Part shown: one piece after another, positions 26,345 through 35,538 of the stretch
Layout of the letters: each line of letters begins with the position of its first letter
Position numbering within the stretch: the stretch's first letter is position 1
Assembly (NCBI GenBank): GCA_026386955.1
Contig: JAPLMQ010000106.1
Coordinates: forward strand, 1 to 61,759
Source of the DNA: Planctomycetota bacterium
Lineage (GTDB): Bacteria > Planctomycetota > Phycisphaerae > Phycisphaerales > Phycisphaeraceae
Length of the DNA stretch: 61,759 bases
Direction of reading: 5' to 3'
Position numbers and translations under genes: made by a program
Notes under the pieces: model-generated
Database searches by the model: none
Told to the model about the DNA's origin: nothing
Seen by the model: the letters and a program-made list of their open reading frames with translations, nothing else

Positions 26345-27169
26345 ATGTCTACCCCGAGCGACAGTTCGGCCGGTTCCGATTCATTGAAGGTGCTGACCCC
26401 CGCGCAGGTCGAGGAGTTCAAGGAAGAGGGCGTCGTGATGCTCCGCGACGCCTTCCCGCGCGAGGCCGCCGACACGGTCCGCAACTTGGTCTGGTCGCGC
26501 CTCAAGGCCGTCAAGAACGTCGACCGCGACGACCGCTCGACTTGGCGGGAGGGGTTCGTCCACCTGCCCGAGACGATCGTCTCCCCCGAGACGGAGGCAT
26601 GCTACACGCCGCGCGTGCTCGCCGCCTTTGACGACCTGCTGGGCGAGGGGCGATGGAACCGTCCGTCCGGGCTGGGTTGGTGGCCGGTGATCTTGCCGGG
26701 CTTCAGTTCGGGCGAGTGGTACGCGAACGAGAAGGGCTGGCACGTCGATGGCCAGCAGTTCCACCACCGCCTCACCTCGCCCGACCAGGGACTGCTGCCG
26801 ATCTTCCTCTTCTCCGACATGGGCCCGGGCGACGGCGGCACGGGCTACGACGCGGGCGGGCATCTCATGACCGCCCGCGAGCTGGCGATCGCGGAGCCCG
26901 CCGGACTCGGGCCGAGCGCGCTTTGCAAGGCCGTCAACCGGCACGGGCACCACAACGTGAAGCAGGTCGTCGGCAGGGCGGGCGACGTGGCGCTGCTCCA
27001 CCCCTTCATGCCGCACACCACCACCGCCAATGTGGGCACGAACGTCCGCTTCATCTGCAACGTCTGCGTGACGTTGAAGGAGCCGATGCAGCTCGAGCGC
27101 GAGGACGGCAAGCTGTCGCCGGTCGAAGAGGCGATCGTCCGCGGGCTTGAGGTGGTGCGGAAGGCGTGA
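26345..27169 (+). CDS. Phytanoyl-CoA dioxygenase (PhyH)-family protein
   Basis: A 274-aa Fe(II)/2-oxoglutarate-dependent oxygenase-like protein. The start ATG 26345 follows CAGGACAACCCAGCG. N-terminal helices (VEEFKEEGVVMLRDAF) are typical of PhyH. The metal triad appears as H133-x-D135 (GWHVDGQQF) with a distal His, most likely H224 (FMPHTTTANVGTNVRF), and R235 for 2-oxoglutarate. The substrate is unknown; members of this family in planctomycetes often sit in sugar or secondary-metabolite clusters. No signal peptide, so cytoplasmic. It has its own promoter and is followed convergently by the glycosidase-like gene at 27249. Confidence 0.82.
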   Translation: MSTPSDSSAGSDSLKVLTPAQVEEFKEEGVVMLRDAFPREAADTVRNLVWSRLKAVKNVDRDDRSTWREGFVHLPETIVSPETEACYTPRVLAAFDDLLGEGRWNRPSGLGWWPVILPGFSSGEWYANEKGWHVDGQQFHHRLTSPDQGLLPIFLFSDMGPGDGGTGYDAGGHLMTARELAIAEPAGLGPSALCKAVNRHGHHNVKQVVGRAGDVALLHPFMPHTTTANVGTNVRFICNVCVTLKEPMQLEREDGKLSPVEEAIVRGLEVVRKA

Positions 27170-27248
27170 TGGACGGCCTGGGTGGACCGGGCGGGTAACT
27201 GAAGTTGCCCACCCTTGCGATGCCCGGAGCGGCGAGCGGCGTTCGCGT

Positions 27249-29222
27249 CTACTTTTTCGACTTCAGCGCTTCGGGGCGCTCGACGGGTTTCCCGTTGACG
27301 CTCAGCTCCTCCTTCGCGAAATCCGCGACGACCGTCGTCCCGTCCTCGAAGGTCGTCTGCTGCACCTTCTCCGCGACCTGGCGGAAGTCGGTCATCTCCA
27401 GCAGTTGGTGCCTGCCGAATCGCTTGATGGCGATGTCGTATACGGCCTTGATCCGTGCGATGTAGGGGTCGTCGAGCACGGGCATGACGCCCGGCCTGGC
27501 CGACCATTCGGTGCGCGGGTGGTCGCCCATGAGGACGGAACTCATGGTCGAGCCCCAACTGTCGCCGTGCGATTCGTTGACGACCAGGCCGTGCATCGCG
27601 AGCTGCCAGACGGGCGTGCGGCGGTCGACCAGCGCGGTGACGGGCCACTCGGGCTTGCACATTCGCAGGTGCCACTCGGCACCGGGGGTGTTGACCACGT
27701 CGGGGATGAGCGAGTTGTAGAGGAAGCCGCACTCGGTGCCGACCGAGCCGTAGAGCTCCTTGCCCAGGCGGAGGATGAGGTTGATGCCGCGGGCGTAGTC
27801 GGAGCGGGTGCCGCGGTGGCGCGGGTGGTAGTTCTGGTAGAGCGGGTTGCCCATGGCGTCGACGTAGTAGGTGCCGGTGAGGCCCATGGCCTTCACCTGC
27901 TGCATGCGCTTGCGCAGCTTCTCCTCGCCCACGGCCAGCACCCAGGTGATGTAGGTCGTGCCTCCGCCCCAGAAGCCCTTGGCGTCGGGCTGGCCGTGGA
28001 TGTCGTGCAGGACGACGTCGGCGTCGAAGTCGGGCGAGGCCTCGTACATGTTGTTGTGGTTGTCGTGGACGGTCATCCGGTAGTCGAGGCGCTTGCCCAG
28101 GGCGAGCAGTTCGCGGAAGCCGGCCTCGCCGCCAAGGCGCTCGTCGATGGGGAAGGCCGTGGGCCAGGCGCCGTCGTGCCCGCGCGGGTTCCAGCCCACG
28201 CTCTGGGTGTAGATCTTGTCGACGCCCGCCGCGTGGAGGCGCTGGAGGTTCGCGCCCGCCTCGGCGAAGGTCATCACGTTCTGGAAGCGAACGTCGCCGC
28301 GGTCGTCGTTGCCGTACATCATGATGCCCTGGCGCTGGATGCCGTAGAAGAGCTTCATGATGTAGGCGTCGAGCGTGTAGGCCAGCTCGGGCGACTCCGC
28401 GACGCGCTGGCGCAGCGTCGGCTTGCCGTGGTCCTCCATCACGTGCCGGCGGAGCCGCTTGCCCGCGGCGACGGAGAGGTCGGCCTTGGGCGCGATCGGC
28501 ACGTAGCGGAACTCGCGGATGTCGTACTCGACCTTGTCGATCCACGTGGAGCGCAGGTGCATCGCGAAGCCGACGTGCCCGCTGCCCTTGCCGTCGGTGG
28601 CGACCCGGCACTGCGCCTCGGCGGGGCTGCGCGTGGCGAGGACGACCAGCCCGCCCGCGGGGGTCTGCGCCGCCGCGAGCGGGAGCGTGGGCAGCAGCTC
28701 CCAGCGGGATTGCTCGCCGTAGATGAGGAAGGCGTCGGCCGCCTTGGGCTTGTTCGCGGGCTTGCAGATCACGCCCGTGTTGAGCGGGAGGAGCAGTTCG
28801 CCGTCGGGCCCAGCCTTCATCAGCCCCGGGAGGAAGTCGACGAAGAAGACGCGGTAGAGCTGCGACTGGTGCTCGTAGACCTCGGCCGGCTGGAGGCGGA
28901 TGGCCAACTCGCCCTTCTCGACGCGGAGCTGGAATCCCACGGCGATCCGGCGGAAGCCGTCGGAGACGGTGACGTGGGCCGCGGCCTCGCTGACCTCCAC
29001 GGCGTCGACGCGGAACTTCTCGAACCGTTCGAGGCGGTCCTCCATCTTGTTGTGGATCTCAAGGGCGAGGAGCTTGGTCGCGCCCGGGGCGGAGGACTCC
29101 GCGTTGCCCCAGCGCTTCCCGGCCGCGCGGTCCTCGAGATGGATGGTCAGGTGGTCGTCGTGGCGGGTGAGGGAGACGGCGAGCTTGTCGTCTCCGAAGC
29201 GGAACGTCTTGGATTCGGCCAC
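27249..29222 (-). CDS. Large glycosidase-like protein (probable TIM barrel)
   Basis: A 657-aa protein. A beta-rich N-terminal part (~1-280) precedes a probable TIM barrel (~290-590). The barrel carries acidic strand ends such as KIYTQSVGWNPRGHDG, MTVHDNHNNMYE, TGTYYVDAMGNPLYQNYHP and VGTECGFLYNSLIPD. The pattern resembles DUF5696 or GH101/GH129-like enzymes; this is recognition of layout, not a firm family call. There is no signal peptide (MAESKTFRFGDDKL), so export is uncertain. It is one of several glycan-directed genes in the 27-37 kb block. It lies downstream of the gene pair 29321/29810 on the same strand, after a ~100-bp gap. Confidence 0.6.
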   Translation of the reverse strand: MAESKTFRFGDDKLAVSLTRHDDHLTIHLEDRAAGKRWGNAESSAPGATKLLALEIHNKMEDRLERFEKFRVDAVEVSEAAAHVTVSDGFRRIAVGFQLRVEKGELAIRLQPAEVYEHQSQLYRVFFVDFLPGLMKAGPDGELLLPLNTGVICKPANKPKAADAFLIYGEQSRWELLPTLPLAAAQTPAGGLVVLATRSPAEAQCRVATDGKGSGHVGFAMHLRSTWIDKVEYDIREFRYVPIAPKADLSVAAGKRLRRHVMEDHGKPTLRQRVAESPELAYTLDAYIMKLFYGIQRQGIMMYGNDDRGDVRFQNVMTFAEAGANLQRLHAAGVDKIYTQSVGWNPRGHDGAWPTAFPIDERLGGEAGFRELLALGKRLDYRMTVHDNHNNMYEASPDFDADVVLHDIHGQPDAKGFWGGGTTYITWVLAVGEEKLRKRMQQVKAMGLTGTYYVDAMGNPLYQNYHPRHRGTRSDYARGINLILRLGKELYGSVGTECGFLYNSLIPDVVNTPGAEWHLRMCKPEWPVTALVDRRTPVWQLAMHGLVVNESHGDSWGSTMSSVLMGDHPRTEWSARPGVMPVLDDPYIARIKAVYDIAIKRFGRHQLLEMTDFRQVAEKVQQTTFEDGTTVVADFAKEELSVNGKPVERPEALKSKK

Positions 29223-29320
29223 AGCGTGGTCCTTTCGCGGCGGAGCGGGGGGCGGATTCGGGCGGGCGGCATTTTACGGGGAACGATGCAGAGCAAGAGG
29301 CTGTCCGTGCGACCCGCTCC

Positions 29321-29785
29321 TCACTTCTTCGCCGGCTCCGTCGCGACCCACTCGAACCCCACCGACGGCGGGGCGGGAGGAAGCGTGATCGAAATCAGTT
29401 TGATCTCCCCGGCCTTGAAGGCGATGGGGGCGAGCTTGTCCGCGGCGGCGCCGTTGACAGCCAGCCCCACGATCGCGGCGTTGGGGCCCAGGGCGTGCAG
29501 CTTCAGCGTGCCCGCGGCGGCGGCCTTGATCGGCACGTGGATCTGCGCGGCCCGCACGCCGGGGATCGCGCCCAGGGCGAGTGTGAGCGTGGGGACCTCG
29601 ACTTCCGAGCCCGGCGGCTTGGCCTTCCCGTCCTTGAGATACGAGGTGACGTAGGCCGAGGAGAAGACGTCGAGGTTGACGCTCGAGACCAGCCGCGCGA
29701 AGGCCGCGGCCTTCAGGGCGTCGAGCCCCGGCGCGGGCTCGGAAAGAATCGCGGCCACGTCGCCCACGTTCCCCGGCTGGGGCAC
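29321..29785 (-). CDS. C-terminal portion separated from the 29810 gene by an in-frame stop
   Basis: A 154-aa frame if begun at GTG 29785. It is open all the way back to 29809 and is in the same frame as the gene at 29810, separated only by one TAA. The codons right after the stop read WTWIIPISVPQPGN, which looks like authentic protein rather than leader. The body has a beta-sandwich look (VPTLTLALGAIPGVRAAQIHVPI, LKLHALGPNAAIVGLAVNG). It is therefore probably the C-terminal domain of one ~978-aa protein, split by mutation, recoding or a sequencing error. Confidence 0.65.
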   Translation of the reverse strand: MPQPGNVGDVAAILSEPAPGLDALKAAAFARLVSSVNLDVFSSAYVTSYLKDGKAKPPGSEVEVPTLTLALGAIPGVRAAQIHVPIKAAAAGTLKLHALGPNAAIVGLAVNGAAADKLAPIAFKAGEIKLISITLPPAPPSVGFEWVATEPAKK

Positions 29786-29809
29786 GCTGATCGGGATGAT
29801 CCAGGTCCA

Positions 29810-32254
29810 TTAGCCCTGCGGCTCGGGCTTGGCCGGCTGGCCGTTGACGTAGACCGCGACGGGCGGCTTGGCGCTCTTCAGCGCGATCTTGTCGTACGAG
29901 ATGATGTTGCCCTCCTCGGGCAGGGGCTTGACGCGCATCCAGAGGAAGGCGTCGTTCCCGCCGCAGTCCTCGATCGCGCTTTCGTAGAAGGAGGGGACGA
30001 TGGGCGTCTCGGGGACGATGGTCCATGCCGGGCCGAAGTAAGCCGCGGGGCGCTTCACCTCGGGGTCGATGACGTAGTAGCGCTCGGGGTTGAGCCCGCT
30101 CGGGCCGTCCTGGTTGTAGAAGACCCAGCCCGCGATGCCGCCCGCCGTTGCGGCGTGCGTGCTGCCGTGGGCCCGACCGTATTGGAACGTCCGCTTGCCG
30201 TCGACGACCTGCACGAACTGGCTGCCCCAGGGCGTCCGCTCATAGCGGAAATCCTCGCCTTGGGCGCCCTTGTAGTAGGTCTTGACCTGCGGCTCCCAAT
30301 CCTCGGGATAGGCCGGGCGCAGGCCCAGCTTCACGAAGGTCAGCGAGCGCTGGCGGTCGAGCTTGTACTCGTTGACCCACACGTTGTAGGGCTGGGACTT
30401 GCCCCCGTAGAGGTACGGGTTCTGCAGCGCCAGGCCGGGGATGTCGCCGCGGCCCTCCATCTGGTCCATGCCCCAGTGGAAGTAGGTCGCCTCGCCGTGC
30501 GTGCCGAAGTCGGAGTAGTGCGGGAAGGCGAAGATCGTGCCGTTGGGATACGCGAGGGCGTTGGAGACCGGCGAGGGATGGCGGACGCGCTGGGACCGCA
30601 TCCCGCCCGCGGTGCCCCAGAGGACGCCCGAGCCGATGCCCAGCGAGGTGCCGGTGCTGTTGGCCTCCTGCATGTGCTCCGTGCCGTGGATCGTGTCGGG
30701 GCTCTGCGTCTGGGCCTTCAAGAAATAGTCGGCCATGCCCTGCGGGCTGGTCATGCCGTTGATGGGGCCGCGGGCGTCGACGGGGCAGGGGTAGGACTGG
30801 TCGTGGTAGACGCCGTCGGCGCCGGCGGTGATGAAGTTCTTCACGCAGGCGAGGAACCAGGCCTGCCACGCCGCGTGGCCCAGGTGATGCTGGTCGACGT
30901 AGAGCAGCGGCTTGAGCTCCTTCTGGAAGACGCTCTTGGTGTTGGCCTCGCCGGAGAGGGCGACGATGCGGTTGGCTTCGACGTCGTTCTCGTCGGGCTT
31001 GCTCCACATGATCATGGGCTGGAGGTAGGCCATCATCTTCGCGCCCGAGGCCTTCCAGGCCTTCATGTCTTCGGGAAACGTCGGGTAGTAGCTGTTGTCC
31101 CAATGCTTGGTGTCGAACGCTGCCGCGCGGATGACCGGGCCGAAGGTGACGGTGCGCTCGAGGTGCTGGCCGTCGAGGTAGGCCGACATGACGTCGAGCC
31201 ACATCTTGCCCGCGTTGACGCCGCTGTTGACGAACGAGACGTGCCTGGTCCACTCGGGGCGCGGGGCGATCTTGACGTTCTTGAGCCGCCAGTCGCGGAA
31301 GCGGGCAGCCGCCTGGCTCCAGCTCTTGTCGAAGGCCTGGATGCGCCACGTCACGCCCTTGGCCTCGGTGAGCTTGTCGAAGGGCGGCGTGTTCATCGTG
31401 CTCAGCGAGACGGCGATGCCCTTGTTGCGCACGCGGTAGAAGAGGTCCTTGTATCGCATGTCGGCGTCCTGGGCCCAGACGCCGAACGCGCCGACCTGCT
31501 CGCCGTCGAGGGCGATGAAGCCCCAGTCCCAGTATTCGGGCCACTTGTTTAGCCAGGTGTTGGCCCGCATGTCGCTGGTGATGCGGATGCCGTCAAAGAT
31601 CGGCGCCTCGATGGCGATCATCGGCGAGGTCGGCGCGATCGTGAGGTTCGCCGCGAAGACGCCCGCCCGCGGCGACTTCCCGCTGGGCGTGGCGAGCAGG
31701 TCGCCCGTCGCCTCGTTGACCGTCAGCGCGAGCTCGAACGATTCGTCATTCACGTCGGCCTTGCCGTCGTTGAGCCCCGTCCACGTCAGCGTCGCCGAGC
31801 GCGGGTCGACCTGCTTGAAGGCGAACTTGCTCTTGGCAGTGGGGCGGCGGTAGCAGGCGAGCGACTGGTCCTCGGCGAGCTCGTTCCAGGGCCAGCGGTA
31901 GAGCTTCGCCGCAGCCTGGAAGTTGGCGTCGCCCGCCTGCGTGCCCAGGCCCGAGGGGAGGCGCTCGAGGAAGGTGTCGAGGTTCTGGTAGCGGCTGAGG
32001 TATTCCTCGCCAGTGAGCTTGTTGAGGAGGCCGACGACCACGCCGTTCTCGACGCGCACGCGGTAGCGCGGAGTTTCGACGGCGACGCCCGCGGGCGTGG
32101 GCGTGAAGGTCACGCCCGAGGCGGGGGTCGCCTCCGCAGGAGCCTGGGCGACTGCTTGAGCGGCTGCTTCAGCCCGGAGCGGAGCGGCGAAGGCGAGCAG
32201 GGCGGCGAGGGCGAAGGTGATGGCGAAGAGGCCGGTGCGGAGGGATCGTGTCAT
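29810..32254 (-). CDS. Secreted glycoside-hydrolase-like protein (DUF6259-type)
   Basis: An 814-aa protein starting at ATG 32254 with a clear signal peptide (MTRSLRTGLFAITFALAALL, cut near LRAEA). A beta-sandwich (~50-290) contains FTPTPAGVAVETPRYRVRV and PRYRVRVENGVVVGLLN, and is followed by a TIM-barrel-like region (~330-640). Strand ends in the barrel read KMMAYLQPMIMWSKPD, FITAGADGVYHDQSYPCPVD and TIHGTEHMQEAN. The phrases fit DUF6259-type putative glycosidases (moderate certainty). It ends in TAA, after which the frame continues (see 29321). Divergent from the GntR-type regulator at 32513, which likely controls it. Confidence 0.68.
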   Translation of the reverse strand: MTRSLRTGLFAITFALAALLAFAAPLRAEAAAQAVAQAPAEATPASGVTFTPTPAGVAVETPRYRVRVENGVVVGLLNKLTGEEYLSRYQNLDTFLERLPSGLGTQAGDANFQAAAKLYRWPWNELAEDQSLACYRRPTAKSKFAFKQVDPRSATLTWTGLNDGKADVNDESFELALTVNEATGDLLATPSGKSPRAGVFAANLTIAPTSPMIAIEAPIFDGIRITSDMRANTWLNKWPEYWDWGFIALDGEQVGAFGVWAQDADMRYKDLFYRVRNKGIAVSLSTMNTPPFDKLTEAKGVTWRIQAFDKSWSQAAARFRDWRLKNVKIAPRPEWTRHVSFVNSGVNAGKMWLDVMSAYLDGQHLERTVTFGPVIRAAAFDTKHWDNSYYPTFPEDMKAWKASGAKMMAYLQPMIMWSKPDENDVEANRIVALSGEANTKSVFQKELKPLLYVDQHHLGHAAWQAWFLACVKNFITAGADGVYHDQSYPCPVDARGPINGMTSPQGMADYFLKAQTQSPDTIHGTEHMQEANSTGTSLGIGSGVLWGTAGGMRSQRVRHPSPVSNALAYPNGTIFAFPHYSDFGTHGEATYFHWGMDQMEGRGDIPGLALQNPYLYGGKSQPYNVWVNEYKLDRQRSLTFVKLGLRPAYPEDWEPQVKTYYKGAQGEDFRYERTPWGSQFVQVVDGKRTFQYGRAHGSTHAATAGGIAGWVFYNQDGPSGLNPERYYVIDPEVKRPAAYFGPAWTIVPETPIVPSFYESAIEDCGGNDAFLWMRVKPLPEEGNIISYDKIALKSAKPPVAVYVNGQPAKPEPQG

Positions 32255-32420
32255 GTCGGGTCCTTTGCGAAGGAGAGTTCTGCGAAGGAGGATTCGCCGA
32301 GGGAGCCGGGGGCGCGGGCGGGAGGGATCGCGTGATGTGCCGGGGAATTCGGCGCCGGCCCGGATACGCAGGGGGCCGGCAGGCCGGGGGCGGTTCAACC
32401 GGCACGGCGGAGCGAAAAAT

Positions 32421-32448
32421 AGTTTACCCTGATGAAAATTGGTTTCAA
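32421..32448 (-). promoter_or_regulatory. Candidate promoter of the 29810 glycosidase gene
   Basis: Read on the minus strand: TTGAAA (32448-32443), a 16-bp spacer, then TAAACT (32426-32421). It lies in a conspicuously AT-rich island within the 258-bp divergent gap to the regulator gene. GTGTAAAAC and GTTTACCC flank it and could form part of an operator, but no strict palindrome is present. Confidence 0.45.
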
Positions 32449-32512
32449 TGTAGTGTAAAACGTTGTGAGTGCATTGTGAATCCGTGAAGCCGTGAAACAA
32501 AGGCAAGGGCCC

Positions 32513-33646
32513 ATGCTTGAGGCGGGACCATCCGAGCTCCGGACCAAGCTCCAGACCAGGCGGCGGACGCGCCGGCGGCAATCGCATTTGGCGGAGGAGA
32601 TCCGCCGGCAGATCGTCTCGGCCGCGTGGCCGCCGGGCCATCGCCTCCCCACGCAGGCGGAGCTGGTCGAGCGGTTCGGCGTCAGCGGCGTGACGGTGCA
32701 GCGGGCGATCGCCGAGATGGCGGGCGATGGGTTCATCGAGACCCGCGGCCGGCAGGGGACGTTCGTCGTCGACCGCCCGCCTCACCTCTGGAAGTTCGCG
32801 CTGGTCTTCCCCGCCGTCGCCGCCGAGGAGCACTCGCGCTTCGCCCAGGCCCTGGTCGCCCAGGCCGACCGGCTCGGCGCGGAGGGCGGCCCGCGCTTCC
32901 GCGTCTACCGCGTCCACCCCCGCGAGAACGACGAGGCCCACGCCGAGCTGCTGCACGACATCGCCCGGCAGAGGCTCGCGGGGCTGGTCATCATCAACAC
33001 CTTCGAGCTCGCCGGCTCGCCGCTGGTCGACGACGGCGCGTTCACCTCGCCGATCCCGCGCGTCGCCGTGGTCTCCAAGCCCTGGCCCGCCGGCGTCCCC
33101 TGCGTCTTCCCCGACCTGCACGGCTGGGTGCGGCGGGCGATGCAGGAATTGGCCTCGCGCGGCGTGAAGTCGGCCGCGGCGATCCTCACGCCCTCGATGC
33201 ACATCGCCTGCGGCGCGGTGCTGCGCCAGGCAGCCCGGGCCCGCCGGATCGCGATGCCCGAGCGCTGGATCCAGATCACGCCCCACGTCCCCGCGGAGGC
33301 TCCGCGCAACGCCGTGCTGCAGCTCATGCACGGCCCGCGCACCCAGCGCCCCGCCAGCCTGCTGATCCTCGACGACAACCTGGTGGAGAGCGCCTCGGCC
33401 GGGCTGGTCGAGGCGGGCGTGCACCGCGCGGAGGATCTGGCGATCATCGCCCACAGCAACTTCCCCTGCCCCGCGCCGAGCGTGCTGCCCATGCGGCGGC
33501 TGGGGTTCGACGCGCGCAAGACGCTGCAGACTTGCCTCGATATCCTCGAGGCCCGTCGCGTCGGCTCGGCCGCTCCGGTGATGACATTGGTCCCGCCCGA
33601 GTTCGAGGACGAGCGCCCGGCGGCCAACACGTCCCGGCAAGGTTGA
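32513..33646 (+). CDS. GntR-type transcriptional regulator with LacI-like sensor domain
   Basis: The start is ATG 32513 after GGCAAGGGCCC. The 377-aa protein has an N-terminal GntR winged helix-turn-helix (~25-95: SHLAEEIRRQIVSAAWPPGHRLPTQAELVERFGVSGVTVQRAIAEM). A periplasmic-binding-protein-like ligand domain follows (~95-360) with RLAGLVIINTF, PASLLILDDNLVESASAGL and ELASRGVKSAAAIL, as in LacI/GalR proteins and AraR-type regulators. It probably senses a sugar. It is divergent from the glycosidase-like gene and precedes the esterase gene by six bases, suggesting control of both. Confidence 0.85.
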   Translation: MLEAGPSELRTKLQTRRRTRRRQSHLAEEIRRQIVSAAWPPGHRLPTQAELVERFGVSGVTVQRAIAEMAGDGFIETRGRQGTFVVDRPPHLWKFALVFPAVAAEEHSRFAQALVAQADRLGAEGGPRFRVYRVHPRENDEAHAELLHDIARQRLAGLVIINTFELAGSPLVDDGAFTSPIPRVAVVSKPWPAGVPCVFPDLHGWVRRAMQELASRGVKSAAAILTPSMHIACGAVLRQAARARRIAMPERWIQITPHVPAEAPRNAVLQLMHGPRTQRPASLLILDDNLVESASAGLVEAGVHRAEDLAIIAHSNFPCPAPSVLPMRRLGFDARKTLQTCLDILEARRVGSAAPVMTLVPPEFEDERPAANTSRQG

Positions 33647-33652
33647 TTCACG

Positions 33653-34693
33653 ATGATCCATGCGAGTCCTTTCCTGACCCTTGCGCTTCTGTTCGCACTC
33701 GCGCTCGCCGCGGCAGGCGACGGCGACGCACTCGCGGCCGCGCCAGTCCCCGGATCGCCGGCCGACCCTGCAAACGCCCGCGCCAAGGCGATGCTCGACG
33801 CGATCCCCGCGACCGTCGGCGTGCCCCACGTCTACCGCACCGTCGGCGAGCGCCAACTCCGCCTCTGGGTCTATGACGCCGACACCGCCCGCGCCGCTGA
33901 TTCGACGACAAAGCCTGCAACAAAACCTGCGACGCAGCCCGCTCCGCGCCCCGCGATCCTCTTCGTCCACGGCGGCGGTTGGGTCCACGGCACGCCCACG
34001 CTCTTCGAGCTCCACGCCCGCCACTTCGCCGCCCGCGGGATGGTCGCGGTCACGATCGAATACCGCTTGACCAGCCTTCCGGGCGTGTCGGTCTTCGACT
34101 GCGTCGCCGACACGAAGGCCGCCGTGCGCTGGGTGCGCAGCCACGCCATCGAACTCGGCGTCGATCCGAAGCGCGTCGCGATCGCGGGCGACTCGGCGGG
34201 CGGACATCTCGCCGCCTGCGCCGCCTACATCCCGGGGCTCGAGGCCGAGGGGCAGGACTTGAACGTCACCTCGCGCCCCGACGCGGTGATCCTCTACAAC
34301 CCGATCGTCGACACCGTCCCGCCGCAGGGCTGGGACCTCGCCCGTTTCGGCGGGCCCGGCGGAAAGCTGGCCGCGCCGCGGGCCCGCGAGCTTTCGCCGA
34401 TCCACCACGTCCAGCGCGGCGACCCGCCCGGCCCGCCGGCGCTGCTGCTGCACGGCGTGGCCGACACCGTCACGCCCATCGCCAACACCGACCGCTTCGT
34501 GACGGCCCTCAAGGAGCGCGGCGACAAGCCCAGCTACTTCCGGCTCGAAGGCCAGAACCACGCCTTCGTCCTCCGCGGCTACGGCTCAGACTTCGTGGTC
34601 GCGGCGTCGATCGCGGAGACCGATGGGTTCCTGCAGAAGCTCGGCTATCTCCCGCCTCCGCAGACGCGCGTCGAACGGCTGGAGTCGAGGTAG
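33653..34693 (+). CDS. Secreted alpha/beta-hydrolase (HSL/BD-FAE-like esterase)
   Basis: A 346-aa protein with a signal peptide (~1-29). The oxyanion motif HGGGW is at 106-110, the nucleophile elbow GDSAGG has Ser181, and the probable acid and base are Asp271 (GVADTVTP) and His303 (GQNHAF). This is the acetyl-xylan/carbohydrate esterase or hormone-sensitive-lipase-like group, which often removes acyl groups from polysaccharides. A Thr/Lys/Pro linker (~83-98) interrupts the N-terminal part. It starts six bases after the regulator gene and is probably co-transcribed with it. Confidence 0.85.
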   Translation: MIHASPFLTLALLFALALAAAGDGDALAAAPVPGSPADPANARAKAMLDAIPATVGVPHVYRTVGERQLRLWVYDADTARAADSTTKPATKPATQPAPRPAILFVHGGGWVHGTPTLFELHARHFAARGMVAVTIEYRLTSLPGVSVFDCVADTKAAVRWVRSHAIELGVDPKRVAIAGDSAGGHLAACAAYIPGLEAEGQDLNVTSRPDAVILYNPIVDTVPPQGWDLARFGGPGGKLAAPRARELSPIHHVQRGDPPGPPALLLHGVADTVTPIANTDRFVTALKERGDKPSYFRLEGQNHAFVLRGYGSDFVVAASIAETDGFLQKLGYLPPPQTRVERLESR

Positions 34694-35347
34694 GCGCGCG
34701 GACGTGCGGGTCGCGCGCGGAGGGTGGCGACGAAAAAAACCTCGCCCCCCGTAAGACCCGCACAAGTGTCCGGCGGAATCCGGACACCGGCGCGCAAGTC
34801 GTTTTTTTGTTTTTGGGTTTTGGCGAGTGTCCGGATTTTTCCGGACGCTGGTATCTATGTCTGGCGCGGGAAATCGGGCCTCGAAAATGCTCTAAATGAT
34901 GCCGCTCCCGCTCCATTGCGGTTCCGCTGGGGTGACGCGTCGACACCGGTCCGATGCGTCTTCGGGATCGATTCGAGGCTTGGCGCGCCGCTGTGCGCGC
35001 GACCTGGGCTTGCGGGCTCGGAGGTGGTTTTGGGGCGGATTGTTGTAAGCGATGAGCGTTCCATGCATTGCGTCTTTTGGTGCCGTTTTGGCTGTTCGGG
35101 GCCATGGCGGCCGGGCGTGGTCGACGGCGATCTTTGAGCGAAACGGACCGACAAAATGTTCCGCTCTGGTGCCGGCGCGCGCCGCCCGCAGGTTAACCTG
35201 GCCGCGCGGGGCTCGTTCTGAGCGTTTCCCGAGGGGTGGGCGTTCCAACCCGTTTTGGAAATGGGTAGGAAATATTTTTTCAAAATCGGACGGAAAATTT
35301 TCGCGCCCCCGGAACACGAGAGCAGGCCGCGTGGGCGGGTCTTGGCT
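34694..35347. other. Long non-coding stretch with paired palindromes
   Basis: No gene could be supported in this stretch. At 34766-34787 there is GTGTCCGGCGGAATCCGGACAC, and at 34826-34849 AGTGTCCGGA-TTTT-TCCGGACGCT. Between them lie T-tracts (GTTTTTTTGTTTTTGG), so this may end the esterase transcript. From ~35255 to 35310 the sequence is unusually AT-rich (GGAAATATTTTTTCAAAATC), perhaps promoter or regulatory DNA for the gene at 35539. Confidence 0.5.
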
Positions 35348-35440
35348 CGTAGTTCCGCCTTCAGGCGGGCATTTGATCTCTCTCGATCGCGAGGGCGCGG
35401 CGTTGTCGTTTTCCAAAGACCGCGTGAACGCGGAACTACG
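35348..35440. repeat. Inverted-repeat hairpin pair, family G
   Basis: The left arm CGTAGTTCCGCCTTCAGGCG(G) and the right arm CCGCGTGAACGCGGAACTAC(G) are inverted copies. Each is itself a hairpin: CCGCC-TTCA-GGCGG and CCGCG-TGAA-CGCGG. The loop-closing pair changes from C-G to G-C with pairing kept. Confidence 0.75.
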
Positions 35441-35538
35441 TACCCCAGAGCCGCGAGGGCGGGGCGTTGCCGCGAGTACCATGACGTTCGGCAGACGAAC
35501 CTCTCCTCTGGCAGACCATTCCCTCCCGAGCAATCCTC

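Noticed and set aside
27147..29654. An 835-codon plus-strand open frame over the glycosidase-like gene
   Set aside because: It is composition-driven: Val/Gly/Ala/Arg/Asp-rich with no motifs, exactly antisense to a convincing gene. The same applies to the long antisense frames over mreB/mreC, liv, the PQQ gene and eno.
34724..35137. A 137-codon open frame after the esterase gene
   Set aside because: No RBS, a Cys/Trp/Arg-rich random-looking product, and it runs through the paired palindromes; treated as non-coding.
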